Source: DATKCA01 sp035544675
GTDB lineage: Bacteria > Acidobacteriota > Thermoanaerobaculia > Gp7-AA8
Assembly (NCBI GenBank): GCA_035544675.1
Contig: DATKCA010000148.1
Span: 5,170 to 69,169 of the forward strand
Direction: 5' to 3'
DNA: 64,000 nucleotides
Part shown: positions 1 to 8,345 of the stretch, piece after piece
How the letters are laid out: the number at the start of each line of letters is the position of its first letter
How positions within the stretch are numbered: the first letter of the stretch is position 1
Program-made: the position numbers and the translations under genes
The notes under the pieces: generated by a model
The model's input: the letters and a program-made list of their open reading frames with translations, nothing else
Told to the model about the DNA's origin: nothing
Databases searched by the model: none

Positions 1-553
1 CGGCCGCGGTCAGTGAGCGCTGGATGGACTGCGTGTCGACCGTGAACGGTACGGCGACGTTCTCCCAGCGCAGGACGACCTTGGCCGTGTCCGTGGTCAT
101 CTCCGTGATCTCGAATCCCATCCACTCGCGGAAGTCGGCTCGCTCGGGTTTGACGGTGAGGCGCAGCGCGTCCTGCGCCGCGTCATGGTTGAACGCGCCC
201 CACTGCTCGCCCTGCTTGTTGAAGACCACCGCCCATTGATCGCGCCCGGGGATCGTGAACAGCGCGTACTTGCCCTTGTCGAGCTTCTGGCCGTTGACCA
301 TGACCTCGTCGCTGAACTCGATCGTGGTGGCCGCATTCGCGCCGGTGCGCCACATCTGATCGTACGGGACGAGCCCGCCCCAGATCTGCCGGCCCTTCAC
401 GCCGGGACGGCTGTAATCGATGGTGATATCGGTGATGCCGACCGTCTGCATGAGGCTGCCCTTCGGGCTGGCGGCCGGCAGCCGCAGCGCCTGCTGGCCG
501 TACACCGTGGTCACGACCAGCAGCGCAATGATGATGAAACCTGTTTTTCGCAT
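1..553 (-). CDS. DUF2911 domain secreted protein (3' end outside window)
   Basis: Reading leftward from ATG at 553, an open frame of 184 codons runs off the window edge, so the C-terminus is missing. It begins MRKTGFIIIALLVVTTVYG, a signal peptide, followed by the DUF2911 hallmark DYSRPGVKGRQIWGG and a KGKYALFTIPG segment. DUF2911 proteins are small exported proteins of unknown function common in Bacteroidota and Acidobacteriota. A GAGGAG Shine-Dalgarno sits 5 bases upstream, inside the last codons of the upstream membrane-protein gene, whose stop is 2 bases away. The two genes are therefore probably translationally coupled. Function unknown. Confidence 0.85.
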   Translation of the reverse strand, partial: MRKTGFIIIALLVVTTVYGQQALRLPAASPKGSLMQTVGITDITIDYSRPGVKGRQIWGGLVPYDQMWRTGANAATTIEFSDEVMVNGQKLDKGKYALFTIPGRDQWAVVFNKQGEQWGAFNHDAAQDALRLTVKPERADFREWMGFEITEMTTDTAKVVLRWENVAVPFTVDTQSIQRSLTAA

Positions 554-555
554 AG

Positions 556-2532
556 TCACTCCTCGTTTTTTGATTTGCGGACGTTATCACTCATCGCCGG
601 TGAGGACACCGGCGCAGCGTCATTCCAGTCGATCCAGTAGTGCTCCAGCCGCTTCCGGACGCCGCGGCCGTCGATGATCTCCGGCTGCACGTCCGTCTCG
701 CGGCGCACGCCCTCCGGACGCTGCGACAGACCGGACGCAAACCGCGGCTTGCCCGTCGGATAACCGGGGAATCGCGTGGAGAGCGCCTCGTCTTCGAAAA
801 GCTCTGCCGGAACCCGCACGCCGCCGCTCTCGAACAGAAGGTCGACGCCGCGGATCCCATGCGGCGAGAGCGCGAACCCGGTAAAGAACGCCGGCCCGTC
901 GATGACGCGGGGCGGTGGATCGAAGCGCCCGAACGTGTCCGAGTTCTGGAGGTCGGTCGGAATGGTGGAGGCTCCCCGCTCCAGCGAGAACACCCAGTCG
1001 CCGCTCACTCCGCCGTCGAAACGCCGGACGAAGAACAGCCGCCCCCGTTTCATCTCCCGGGCGATCCATTCGTGAGTGGATGCCTCGTACGGGCCGAGAT
1101 AGTCGTTGTGCACGATGATCAGCTCGCACCCGATCGAGCGCAGGACGCCGATGAATGCATCCGGGATGGCCGGCGACTTCCACATCCCGGTGATGTCCAT
1201 GCGCCGGTGGGGCGGATTCACCAGCGGCTTGTGATGCGCCGCCGACCGAAGGAGATAGACGTACTCGCTCCCGGCCATATCGATGGGGAGCTCCAGCACC
1301 GCTCCCCGCAGCGGCTCGCGCGCGAGCCACTCATAGACCGGAGGCGGCTCCGGCGAGGCGATGAACCAGCGGATGGGAGCGGACCAGAGCTCCGCGACGA
1401 AGAGCAGCGGGACGATCCATGCCCCGAGCCGCGCGCGGGCCACCGCCAACGCAATCAGCATCGCCATCCCGACATGTGCGATGGCCGCCCAGCGCGCCGT
1501 GGCGCGTATGGCCTTGAACCCCGGAACGTAGTCGTACAGAAACGTGTGGAAGAACGTGTTGAGACCGAGCGAGCCGATGAAGCCGAGGAGAATCCAGAGA
1601 AGGGCGACCGAGACGGTGCGGCGGTCGCGGCGCAGCGCCACCAGACCTGCCGCGGCCAGGGCGATTCCCAGCGCCCCAGGGAACAACCGCCGCTCCGGGT
1701 CCACCGCCTCGGAGTGCAGCGAACGGTAGAGCCGGTTCTCCCCGTTGCTGACCAGCCAGTCCCCCGGTGTCGCCGAGTACGTCATCGCATCTCCGGGAGT
1801 GCGCGCCATCCCGTACAGCTTCGAGACCGCAATATATGGATAGAGAAACGGGACGAGCAGGACCATGCTCACGGCCGTTGCGGCGGCGAGCGGCCGCCAC
1901 CGCGGCAGGGCTCCGCTGAGCAGCAAGGCCGTCAGAGCGATCGCCACCGACCCGAACAGCAGCCAGTGGATGTTCGTCAGACCATTCATGAGGAACACGG
2001 CGCCGAAGAGAACGGCGCGCTTCCACGACGGCCGCGCGGCGTAGAACAGCAGCGCCAGGATGAGGAGCGGCAGCCATCCGCCCCAGATGTGCTGCACGTG
2101 GGGCCGGTGGGTGAACCGGAATGGCACAAACGCGTAGAAGACGCCGGCGGCAAGGCCCGCGGGATACGAGCCGCTGACGTAGCGGCCGAGGAGATAGGCG
2201 GCGAAGCCGGAGAAGGCGAAGCCGGCCAGGACGGCCAGGTTGTGCGCAAGCATCGGCGTCGCGCCGGCCAGGCGGGCCGGGATCAGAAGCAGCGTGATTC
2301 CGTAGAGGTTCTCCGTGAATGCCAGCGAGTAGCGCGAAGGGTGAAACGCGTTTGCGTGAAAGAGACTCAGAGGATGGTGAATGGTCGACCAGTAGCCCCA
2401 GTCGAGAACCCAGATGTTCACGTAGGGGTCGCCGGGATCGGCGACGGCGCGCTCGAGGTTCCGCGCCAGCGGCCAGGTCATGAGGATCGCCAGAACGATG
2501 AAGAGTGCCGCCACCGCCGCGTGCCTGCGCAT
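556..2532 (-). CDS. Polytopic membrane protein, GT-C/mannosyltransferase-like
   Basis: 658 residues. About ten hydrophobic helices fill residues 1-400 and a soluble tail of about 250 residues follows. The N-terminal pattern (TM1, then a loop with DPGDPYVNIWVLDWGYW, then repeated TM pairs) resembles GT-C fold lipid-linked sugar transferases and related YfhO-type proteins. I see no diagnostic motif that fixes a substrate, so the enzymatic role is inference. The ATG at 2532 has no Shine-Dalgarno but a TATCAT hexamer 9 bases upstream. It is probably co-transcribed with the DUF2911 gene, which starts 2 bases after its stop. Confidence 0.75.
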   Translation of the reverse strand: MRRHAAVAALFIVLAILMTWPLARNLERAVADPGDPYVNIWVLDWGYWSTIHHPLSLFHANAFHPSRYSLAFTENLYGITLLLIPARLAGATPMLAHNLAVLAGFAFSGFAAYLLGRYVSGSYPAGLAAGVFYAFVPFRFTHRPHVQHIWGGWLPLLILALLFYAARPSWKRAVLFGAVFLMNGLTNIHWLLFGSVAIALTALLLSGALPRWRPLAAATAVSMVLLVPFLYPYIAVSKLYGMARTPGDAMTYSATPGDWLVSNGENRLYRSLHSEAVDPERRLFPGALGIALAAAGLVALRRDRRTVSVALLWILLGFIGSLGLNTFFHTFLYDYVPGFKAIRATARWAAIAHVGMAMLIALAVARARLGAWIVPLLFVAELWSAPIRWFIASPEPPPVYEWLAREPLRGAVLELPIDMAGSEYVYLLRSAAHHKPLVNPPHRRMDITGMWKSPAIPDAFIGVLRSIGCELIIVHNDYLGPYEASTHEWIAREMKRGRLFFVRRFDGGVSGDWVFSLERGASTIPTDLQNSDTFGRFDPPPRVIDGPAFFTGFALSPHGIRGVDLLFESGGVRVPAELFEDEALSTRFPGYPTGKPRFASGLSQRPEGVRRETDVQPEIIDGRGVRKRLEHYWIDWNDAAPVSSPAMSDNVRKSKNEE

Positions 2533-2541
2533 TGCCGGCGG

Positions 2542-2547
2542 ATGATA
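2542..2547 (-). promoter_or_regulatory. -10 hexamer of the membrane-protein operon (leaderless type)
   Basis: On the minus strand TATCAT lies 9 bases before the ATG at 2532, with no Shine-Dalgarno between. This is the spacing expected if transcription starts at or next to the start codon. Its 3' edge touches the first unit of the heptad array at 2546-2573. No convincing -35 is visible. Confidence 0.4.
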
Positions 2548-2573
2548 AGGCCTTAGGCCTAAGGACTAAGGAC
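2546..2573. repeat. Heptad array 1 (TAAGGCC/TAAGGAC type), 4 units
   Basis: Four consecutive 7-bp units: TAAGGCC, TTAGGCC, TAAGGAC, TAAGGAC. It lies in the divergent spacer between the membrane-protein gene and ddl. The first two units are near-complementary and could form a small hairpin. The same unit family recurs at 5386, 5483, 45270, 53735 and 53829. Confidence 0.85.
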
Positions 2574-2598
2574 TTCACTTTGCAGTAGCAAATCTCCC

Positions 2599-3639
2599 AT
2601 GACGGTAGTCGTTCTGTTCGGCGGCCGGAGCGATGAGCGGCAGGTGTCCGTGGCGTCGGGGCAGAATGTGGTGCGCGCGCTCGGCTCGCCTCTGGCGTGG
2701 TTCTGGGCTCCGAATGGCGCGGTCCACGACGTGGGGGTGCAGGAATTGCTCGCGCATCAGCGTCCCTTCGAGGTCGACTTCGTCTCTTCGCGCCCGGCCA
2801 TCTGGCCCGACCTCGAGCAGGCGCTGGACACGCTTCCGGTCGACGATCCCGTTTTCCTGCTGGCGCTGCACGGCGGCGAAGGGGAAGACGGAACGGTCCA
2901 GCGGATGATGGAGGAGCGCGGCATCGCGTTCACCGGCTCCGGCTCCGCGGCCAGCGCGGCGGCATTCGACAAGGGGCGCGCCAAGGCCATCGTCAAGGAG
3001 GAGCTCAAGACCGCCGAGTCGCGCATCGTGCCGAAGTCGGATCGCCAGTCCATCCGCGCGGCCATCGAATCGCTGCTGCGACGGCATCAGCGCGTCGTGG
3101 TCAAGCCGCTGGCAGCCGGCTCGAGCCGCGGGCTCTTCTTTCTGGGCCGCGGCGACAGGCTCGACGAGGTCGTCGACAAGGTCGCGGCGCTCGAGCTGCC
3201 CTACATCATCGAGCAGTTCATTACCGGCCGTGAGCTCACCGTCGGCGTCGCCGATCTCGGCGAGGGTCCGCAAGCGCTGCCGGTCATCGAGATCGAAGTG
3301 GACCCCGGCTTCACCTTCGACTACGAAGGCAAATACCTCGGTAAAGGCACACGGGAGATCTGTCCGGCGAACATTCCGGAAGAGATGGCGCGCGCTGCGA
3401 AGTCCACCGCACTCACGGCCCACATCACGCTCGGCTGTGAAGGCTATTCGCGCACGGACCTGATGGCGGCGGCGGACGGGATGTACTTCCTCGAGCTGAA
3501 CACGCTGCCGGGCATGACCACCAGCTCGCTCGTCCCCCAGGAGCTGCGGGAGGAAGGGATCGACTTCCGGGAGTTCCTGGAGCGGCAGATCTCGCTGGCC
3601 AGGGAGCGGGTCAGTCCCCCGTCGCCGGCCTCTCGTTGA
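2599..3639 (+). CDS. ddl: D-alanine--D-alanine ligase
   Basis: 346 residues, usual length for the family. It makes the D-Ala-D-Ala dipeptide for peptidoglycan in the cytoplasm using ATP. The N-terminus MTVVVLFGGRSDERQVSV holds the FGGxSxEhxVS signature. HGGEGEDGTVQ, FTGSGSAASAAAFDK, the ATP-grasp segment VVVKPLAAGSSRGL and the Mg-binding C-terminus LELNTLPGMT follow in the expected order. No Shine-Dalgarno is obvious upstream. The 3' end overlaps the convergent 5'-nucleotidase gene by 29 bases. It is isolated from other cell-wall genes here. Confidence 0.95.
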   Translation: MTVVVLFGGRSDERQVSVASGQNVVRALGSPLAWFWAPNGAVHDVGVQELLAHQRPFEVDFVSSRPAIWPDLEQALDTLPVDDPVFLLALHGGEGEDGTVQRMMEERGIAFTGSGSAASAAAFDKGRAKAIVKEELKTAESRIVPKSDRQSIRAAIESLLRRHQRVVVKPLAAGSSRGLFFLGRGDRLDEVVDKVAALELPYIIEQFITGRELTVGVADLGEGPQALPVIEIEVDPGFTFDYEGKYLGKGTREICPANIPEEMARAAKSTALTAHITLGCEGYSRTDLMAAADGMYFLELNTLPGMTTSSLVPQELREEGIDFREFLERQISLARERVSPPSPASR

Positions 3640-5365
3640 GGATGGTGATGCGCCCCTCCAGCCGCGGGGTGACCGGCACCGCGCGCTTCTTCAGCACCGC
3701 GGCGAAGACGTCGCGCATCGGCTGCTCCTGATGGAAGCGTTTCCGCTCCGCCGGAACGGCAGTCATCACGCTCTCCAGTCCGTCCCCGCCGTACGCGAGA
3801 AAGTCCGGCATGACCACGGTATACGTCCTGGCCGGATCGAGCGGCAGGCCTTGATCCGTGGTCACCGAGATCAGATTGTCGCGCTGGGCGGGAGGCTTCT
3901 CCTGGTGCATGGCCGCGTCGAAGGTGTACCGCAGGCCGCTGACCTGCATCACCCCGCGACCGCTCCCGGCGAAGACGCGCAGCATTTCGCGAATCTGCGC
4001 TCCGGTCATCGTGACGACGGTGGGATAGTTATCGAAGGGGCTGACCTGGAAGATGTCAGCGTAGACCAGGTCGCCGGCGCGCAGGTTGGCGCGGATCCCG
4101 CCGGAGTTCATGACCGAGAAGTCGGTCCCGAATGCCTCGCGCATCGTGTCGGTGAAGAGATTTCCGAGGGCCGACTCGCTGCGGTAGTTGCGGGTGATCG
4201 TCTCCGCGGCGGTGACCCCGAGCGGCTCGCTGCGCATGGCGGCGGTGCGCTCCAGAAACGGCTCGACGGCGCGGGCTACGATCAGATCGGGGGTGATCGT
4301 CTTTCCCTCGAACTCGCGCGGCACGAGCGTCGCGTCGGCGGGCGGGCGGCGCGGATCGCATCGATCGGTGCCGCTGTACACCTCCGCGCAGATCATCGTG
4401 GGCGGCATGATCACGGTGCGCTCGGACTGGACGCGGTTGGCGCGGGTGTCGACCCATAGATCGACCCTGGAGAAGTCCGAGCTGAAGGGCCAGGCCTGAA
4501 CCACCGGCACCCCGTTGATGAAGTGGCCCATCCGGGAGTGCGTGTGGCCGGCGAAATAGGCGTCGATCGTTCCGGCCGGCAGCCTCCCCATGTACTCCAT
4601 GACCTCCTGCTGAGGCTCGCAGCTCGAAGGATCCGCGGGGTCGGAGATGTCGCCGCAGCGGCCGCCCATGTGCGCGATGACGACGATCGCATCCGCTCCG
4701 TCCGCACGCGCCTCGCGCGCCGCCTCCACCGTCGCCGCCACCGGATCGCCGAACGCCAGCGTGCGGACGTTCAGCGCGATCGTGACGTTCGGTGTGTCGG
4801 GAGTGCTGAGGCCGATGATGCCGATCCGCGCGCCGTCCACTTCCACCATCGTCCACTTCTTCGCCCAGACCGGAGTCTGTCCGGTGCTGCGCTCGGTCAT
4901 GTTTGCGGACAGGAGGGGGAACGTCGCCAGATCGGAGATTTTCTTCAGCGCGCCGAGCGGGTCGTCGCCCGGATCGCTGGCAATCGTCCTGGCACCGGCC
5001 GGACCGTAGTCGAATTCATGGTTGCCGATTGCCGCGGCCGAGTATCCGATGGCGTTGTAGGCGCGCACGACCGGCTCGCCTTCGAAGAGGTTCGACTCCA
5101 GCGTCCCCTGGAACATGTCGCCGGAGTCGACGACGATCACGTTGTCGCCGGTCGCGGCGCGCAGTGCGTCGACGTAGGCGGCCAGCGTCGCCACGCCGCC
5201 GTACCGCACAGGCTCTCCTCCCCCCTCCGGCGTCTCCACGTGTCCGGCGTACCATCCATGGACATCGGTCGTCCCGACCAGCACCACGTGCACCGGCTCG
5301 AGCGGCGGGTTGATCGTGGAGCACGCCGCGAGCAGGAGCGTGCCCAGGAGCAGTGTTCGTTTCAC
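3611..5365 (-). CDS. 5'-nucleotidase/2',3'-cyclic phosphodiesterase family lipoprotein
   Basis: 584 residues. The N-terminus MKRTLLLGTLLLAACS is a lipoprotein signal with lipobox LAAC, so the enzyme should be membrane-anchored outside the cytoplasm. Metallophosphoesterase motifs are clear: TTDVHGW, DSGDMFQG, GNHEFDYG and AGHTHS. The C-terminal 5'-nucleotidase domain shows NSGGIRANL and FQVSPFDNYP, the substrate-binding region of UshA-type enzymes. Likely role: hydrolysis of extracellular nucleotides for phosphate or nucleoside salvage. The start is GTG at 5365, chosen because it begins the signal peptide and has a perfect TATAAT 8 bases upstream. Confidence 0.9.
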   Translation of the reverse strand: MKRTLLLGTLLLAACSTINPPLEPVHVVLVGTTDVHGWYAGHVETPEGGGEPVRYGGVATLAAYVDALRAATGDNVIVVDSGDMFQGTLESNLFEGEPVVRAYNAIGYSAAAIGNHEFDYGPAGARTIASDPGDDPLGALKKISDLATFPLLSANMTERSTGQTPVWAKKWTMVEVDGARIGIIGLSTPDTPNVTIALNVRTLAFGDPVAATVEAAREARADGADAIVVIAHMGGRCGDISDPADPSSCEPQQEVMEYMGRLPAGTIDAYFAGHTHSRMGHFINGVPVVQAWPFSSDFSRVDLWVDTRANRVQSERTVIMPPTMICAEVYSGTDRCDPRRPPADATLVPREFEGKTITPDLIVARAVEPFLERTAAMRSEPLGVTAAETITRNYRSESALGNLFTDTMREAFGTDFSVMNSGGIRANLRAGDLVYADIFQVSPFDNYPTVVTMTGAQIREMLRVFAGSGRGVMQVSGLRYTFDAAMHQEKPPAQRDNLISVTTDQGLPLDPARTYTVVMPDFLAYGGDGLESVMTAVPAERKRFHQEQPMRDVFAAVLKKRAVPVTPRLEGRITILNERPATGD

Positions 5366-5373
5366 GAGAGGCG

Positions 5374-5379
5374 ATTATA
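5374..5379 (-). promoter_or_regulatory. -10 box TATAAT of the 5'-nucleotidase gene (leaderless type)
   Basis: The minus strand reads TATAAT, then 8 bases, then the GTG start. This perfect consensus hexamer with no Shine-Dalgarno is one of the strongest leaderless candidates in the window. The heptad array beginning at 5386 occupies the place where the -35 would be. Confidence 0.55.
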
Positions 5380-5385
5380 GGCGGG

Positions 5386-5441
5386 CCTTAGTCCTTAGTC
5401 CTTAGTCCTTAGTCCTTAGTCCTTAGGCGTTAGGCCTTAGG
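5386..5441. repeat. Heptad array 2a (CCTTAGT type), 8 units
   Basis: Eight uninterrupted 7-bp units on the plus strand: CCTTAGT five times, then CCTTAGG, CGTTAGG and CCTTAGG. It is the left half of an inverted pair whose right half is at 5483-5510, separated by about 40 unique bases. It lies between divergent genes (5'-nucleotidase and DUF2784). Confidence 0.9.
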
Positions 5442-5482
5442 CGTAGGCTCCAGAGACCTTCACCGCGCGTACACTGGTCCTC

Positions 5483-5510
5483 CTAAGGACTAAGGCCTAA
5501 GGCCTAAGGC
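5483..5510. repeat. Heptad array 2b (CTAAGGC type), 4 units
   Basis: Units CTAAGGA, CTAAGGC, CTAAGGC, CTAAGGC. This is the reverse-complement orientation of the array at 5386-5441, so the two could pair into a long imperfect hairpin around the core at 5442-5482. It ends 8 bases before the DUF2784 start codon. Confidence 0.9.
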
Positions 5511-5518
5511 CTAGAGTC

Positions 5519-5875
5519 ATGATCTACAGCCTTCTGGCCAAGCTCGTCGCCCTCACACACTTCGCGTTCATCATGTTCGTGATCGCCGGCGGGCTGCTCG
5601 TCCTGCGATGGCCGCGGCTGGCGTGGATTCACGTCCCGGCGGCGGTGTGGGGCGTGCTCATCGAATTCGCCGGCTGGTACTGCCCGCTCACGACCTGGGA
5701 GAACACGCTGCTTCGGCGCGCGGGACAGGCCGGCTACTCCAACGGATTCATCGAGCACTACCTGTTCGCGCTGATCTACCCGGAGGGCCTGACGCGGTCG
5801 ATGCAGGTCGCCATCGGCGTGGTGGTCATCGTCGTCAACGTGGCCATCTACGCGCGGCTGGCTCAGCGCTCGTAG
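5519..5875 (+). CDS. DUF2784 family membrane protein
   Basis: 118 residues with three or four hydrophobic helices. It begins MIYSLLAKLVALTHFAFIMF and contains the DUF2784 features WPRLAWIHVPAAVWGVLIEF and CPLTTWEN. Function is unknown for the family. The start codon follows the heptad array almost directly, and no Shine-Dalgarno is visible. The last 13 bases overlap the convergent TonB receptor gene. Confidence 0.85.
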   Translation: MIYSLLAKLVALTHFAFIMFVIAGGLLVLRWPRLAWIHVPAAVWGVLIEFAGWYCPLTTWENTLLRRAGQAGYSNGFIEHYLFALIYPEGLTRSMQVAIGVVVIVVNVAIYARLAQRS

Positions 5876-7803
5876 CGGAGGCCGAGGCGGATCGAGCGGG
5901 GCTGGCCGCGGGTGATGACCGGGGTGGCGCTCGCCTCGACGCGCTCGTCGAAGATGTTCTCGGCGGCCAGGATCACCTCGACGCGTTCTCCGAGCCCGCG
6001 CGACAGGAAGACATCCGCGACGAAAAACGAACGCAGCGGGAGCTCATTGAGGTCGTCATCGAACTGGGATCCGGACCATCTGGCCTGCAGGCCTGCCGTG
6101 AGCAGCGACGAGAACAGCACCTGCCCCGTGGCCTGGTGCCGCGGCACCTGCGGCAGCCGCTTGCCATCGAGAGCGCCGGAGGTGACGATCGCGTCGGACA
6201 GCAGATAGCCGCTCGAGACGCGCCAGCGATTGCCCAGGCGCCAGTCGCCTTCGAGCTCGAGGCCGCGGGAGCGGCTCGCGGCCACGTTCTGCCGCTGTCG
6301 TGTGATGAGCGCGGGCGTTGCGGACAGCGTCACGTTGGCGACGACGTCGTCCAGCGACATCCAGAAGAGCGTGGCCCGGAGGTTGCGGCCGCGCGCGCCG
6401 AGCTCGATGGCGTCGAGCCGCTCGGCCGTCAGCGCGGGATTCGCGGACGTGACGACGTTGCCGACGCGGAAGTTGCGATAGAGCTCGTTGAGCGTCGGCG
6501 CGCGGAACGCGCTGTAGGCCGAGGCGCTGAACGCAACGGGACCGCGACGGAGGAGCGCGGCGACGCGCGGACTCCACGCCGAGTGGCCGCGGCTGGCCAG
6601 GACCGCGCCGTCGCGCTCCGCGTCGAAGTTCCGCCAGCCGTCGAAGCGCACGCCCGCGGTGATGCTCAGGCCGGGCGTGACGACGAAGATGTCCTCGAGG
6701 AACGCGGAGGCCGTCCGCTGCTTCCCTTCGACGCGCGTCGTTCCCTCGTCGCTCGCTCCTGTGACCTGGCGCGCCTCCACGCCGGCGAGGAGCGCGTGAC
6801 GTCCGCCCACCGGACGGGCCAGCTGCGCGCTCATGCCGCTGCCGCGCGACGGCACGCGCTGGTCCACGGTGAGCCGCTCCGTGGCGCGGCCGGCGCCGAT
6901 CGCGGAGAACGTCTGGCGGTAGTCCTGGTCGCTCAGCCATCCCCGTATCTGCACACTGCCGCCCCATGCCGGAATGTCCGCGCCTGCGGAGAGCTGGCGG
7001 ATCGTTGTGTCGTTGACCTGCAGCGGCGTGCCGTTGTTGCGCTCCTCGTCGTAGTGCGAGAGGCGGAGAAACAGTGAGTGGCGCGCGGCGGTGACGTCGA
7101 CGGCGCGATGCGATGAGTCGGCCGCCCGATCGACCGGGCCGCGATCCTCAGAAGCGACGAGCGTGTAGCCGCCGGTGTCGAAGAGGTCGAGCGACACCGC
7201 GCCGCGCCAGGCGTCCTTCGCCGCGGAGGCGAACAGCGAGGCGTTCCCGCTGGACTGTGATCCGCCGGAGATCTCCGCGCTCACGGCCCCCTGGCGCGGC
7301 CGCCGCCGGATGAACTGCACCACGCCGCCCATGGCCGAGCTGCCGTACAGCTCGGAGCCGCCGCCGCGGACGACTTCGACGCGCTCGACCGCCGGCCTGG
7401 GGACGCGGCCCCAGTAGACCCAGCCGCCGAACGGGTCGTTGAGCGGGACGCCGTCTTCGATGACCAGGGCGCGGCTCGCGCCGCTGGCCCCGATCCCGCG
7501 GAGCGACGGGCCCTGCGTCGTCGGATTGGCCACGCGACTCCCTGTCCTTCGGAAAAGAGTGAAGCCGGGGACCTGCCGCAGCGCGTCGTCGAGCGTCGCG
7601 GCCGCGGTCGTGGCGATGACGTCACGCGAGAGGACGACCACGCTCGCCGGCGTGTCGCCCACGCGCGTCTCCGTGCGCGTCGCGGTCACCGTGATCTCGT
7701 CCTGAGCCTGAGCGAGAGGCTCCTGCGCCACCGCTCCTGCAGCATGCAGGACGAGCAGCGGAACGCAGAGGAAGACCGGTCGACTCAGCACAAGAGGACT
7801 CAT
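5863..7803 (-). CDS. TonB-dependent outer membrane receptor
   Basis: 646 residues from ATG at 7803, chosen because it opens a signal peptide (MSPLVLSRPVFLCVPLLVLH); the frame stays open further upstream but that part overlaps the divergent gene at 7865. After cleavage comes a Ton-box-like EITVTATR, then a plug domain (DDALRQVPGF, GASRALVIEDGVPLNDPFG, VERVEVVRGG, LYGSSAMGGVV), then a beta-barrel with alternating aromatic strands. Likely role: TonB-driven uptake of a siderophore, vitamin or similar ligand; nothing nearby identifies it. The end overlaps DUF2784 by 13 bases. Confidence 0.9.
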   Translation of the reverse strand: MSPLVLSRPVFLCVPLLVLHAAGAVAQEPLAQAQDEITVTATRTETRVGDTPASVVVLSRDVIATTAAATLDDALRQVPGFTLFRRTGSRVANPTTQGPSLRGIGASGASRALVIEDGVPLNDPFGGWVYWGRVPRPAVERVEVVRGGGSELYGSSAMGGVVQFIRRRPRQGAVSAEISGGSQSSGNASLFASAAKDAWRGAVSLDLFDTGGYTLVASEDRGPVDRAADSSHRAVDVTAARHSLFLRLSHYDEERNNGTPLQVNDTTIRQLSAGADIPAWGGSVQIRGWLSDQDYRQTFSAIGAGRATERLTVDQRVPSRGSGMSAQLARPVGGRHALLAGVEARQVTGASDEGTTRVEGKQRTASAFLEDIFVVTPGLSITAGVRFDGWRNFDAERDGAVLASRGHSAWSPRVAALLRRGPVAFSASAYSAFRAPTLNELYRNFRVGNVVTSANPALTAERLDAIELGARGRNLRATLFWMSLDDVVANVTLSATPALITRQRQNVAASRSRGLELEGDWRLGNRWRVSSGYLLSDAIVTSGALDGKRLPQVPRHQATGQVLFSSLLTAGLQARWSGSQFDDDLNELPLRSFFVADVFLSRGLGERVEVILAAENIFDERVEASATPVITRGQPRSIRLGLRYER

Positions 7804-7852
7804 CGTACGGCTCACTCGCCCTTTTTGTCCCGGTCGAGCATTCCCGCTGCGG

Positions 7853-7858
7853 TATAAG
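7853..7858 (+). promoter_or_regulatory. -10 hexamer before the CMD-family gene (leaderless type)
   Basis: TATAAG lies 6 bases before the ATG at 7865, with no Shine-Dalgarno. I see no good -35 at 17 bases, although TTGTCC is present further upstream. Confidence 0.4.
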
Positions 7859-7864
7859 ACGCCC

Positions 7865-8188
7865 ATGAAAGAGAAGCTGCCCAAAGCGCCGCGCGCGTAC
7901 GAGGAGTTCAGCGCCACCTTCCCCACTCTGCGCAAGGCCTGGGACCTCCTCGGCGACGCCGCGAAGGAAGGTCCGCTCGACGACAGGACGGCGCGGCTGG
8001 TCAAGCTCGGCATCGCCATCGGCGCGATGCGCGAAGGCGCGGTCCACTCGGCGACCCGAAAAGCGACCGCGGCCGGGGCGTCGAAAGAGGAGATGAACCA
8101 GGTCGTGGCGCTCGCCGCGAGCATCATCGGCATGCCGTCGGCGGTCGCGGTCTGGACCTGGATCCACGACTCGCAGCCAGAGAAGTAG
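7865..8188 (+). CDS. Carboxymuconolactone decarboxylase (AhpD-like) family protein lacking cysteines
   Basis: 107 residues. The helical CMD fold is indicated by LDDRTARLVKLGIAIG, then VHSATRKATAAGASKEE and a final hydrophobic helix. AhpD-type enzymes carry a CxxC redox pair plus His; here the equivalent stretch is GAMREGAVHSA and the protein has no cysteine at all. A thiol-dependent peroxidase activity is therefore unlikely, while the conserved His remains. Divergent from the TonB receptor. Function unknown. Confidence 0.8.
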   Translation: MKEKLPKAPRAYEEFSATFPTLRKAWDLLGDAAKEGPLDDRTARLVKLGIAIGAMREGAVHSATRKATAAGASKEEMNQVVALAASIIGMPSAVAVWTWIHDSQPEK

Positions 8189-8217
8189 CAGCCAGAGTCC
8201 CGTGCCCCGGACCTGAA

Positions 8218-8277
8218 GTGGAGGACAGGCAATCCTGCCTGTCCAGCCGAGGACAGACAGGATTGTCTGTCCTCCAC
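8218..8277. repeat. Palindromic element family A, intergenic copy
   Basis: 60-bp imperfect palindrome beginning GTGGAGGACAGGCAATCC and ending GATTGTCTGTCCTCCAC. It sits between the CMD gene and the DUF5666 gene. A second, rearranged copy is inside the E1 dehydrogenase coding sequence at 30980-31060. It could act as a hairpin at the end of the CMD transcript, but no T-tract follows. Confidence 0.85.
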
Positions 8278-8332
8278 AGAAGCGGGGGGGCGGCGACGTT
8301 TTGGCTCTGGGCTCTGCCGCTCTGTGAGCTGA

Positions 8333-8338
8333 TAAAAT
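8333..8338 (+). promoter_or_regulatory. Extended -10 (TGA-TAAAAT) before the DUF5666 gene
   Basis: TAAAAT with the upstream TGN of an extended -10, 7 bases before the ATG at 8346. A run of seven C occupies the gap, so no ribosome binding site is possible there. It is a leaderless-type arrangement. Confidence 0.5.
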
Positions 8339-8345
8339 CCCCCCC

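Noticed and set aside
640..2556. A 638-codon open frame on the plus strand opposite the membrane-protein gene
   Set aside because: Its product is Arg/Glu/Gly-rich without any domain or hydrophobic pattern, and it mirrors the minus-strand gene with clear membrane helices. High G+C makes such antisense frames common.
5386..5510. Heptad arrays considered as CRISPR
   Set aside because: Units are 7 bp with no spacers between them, and no cas gene is present.
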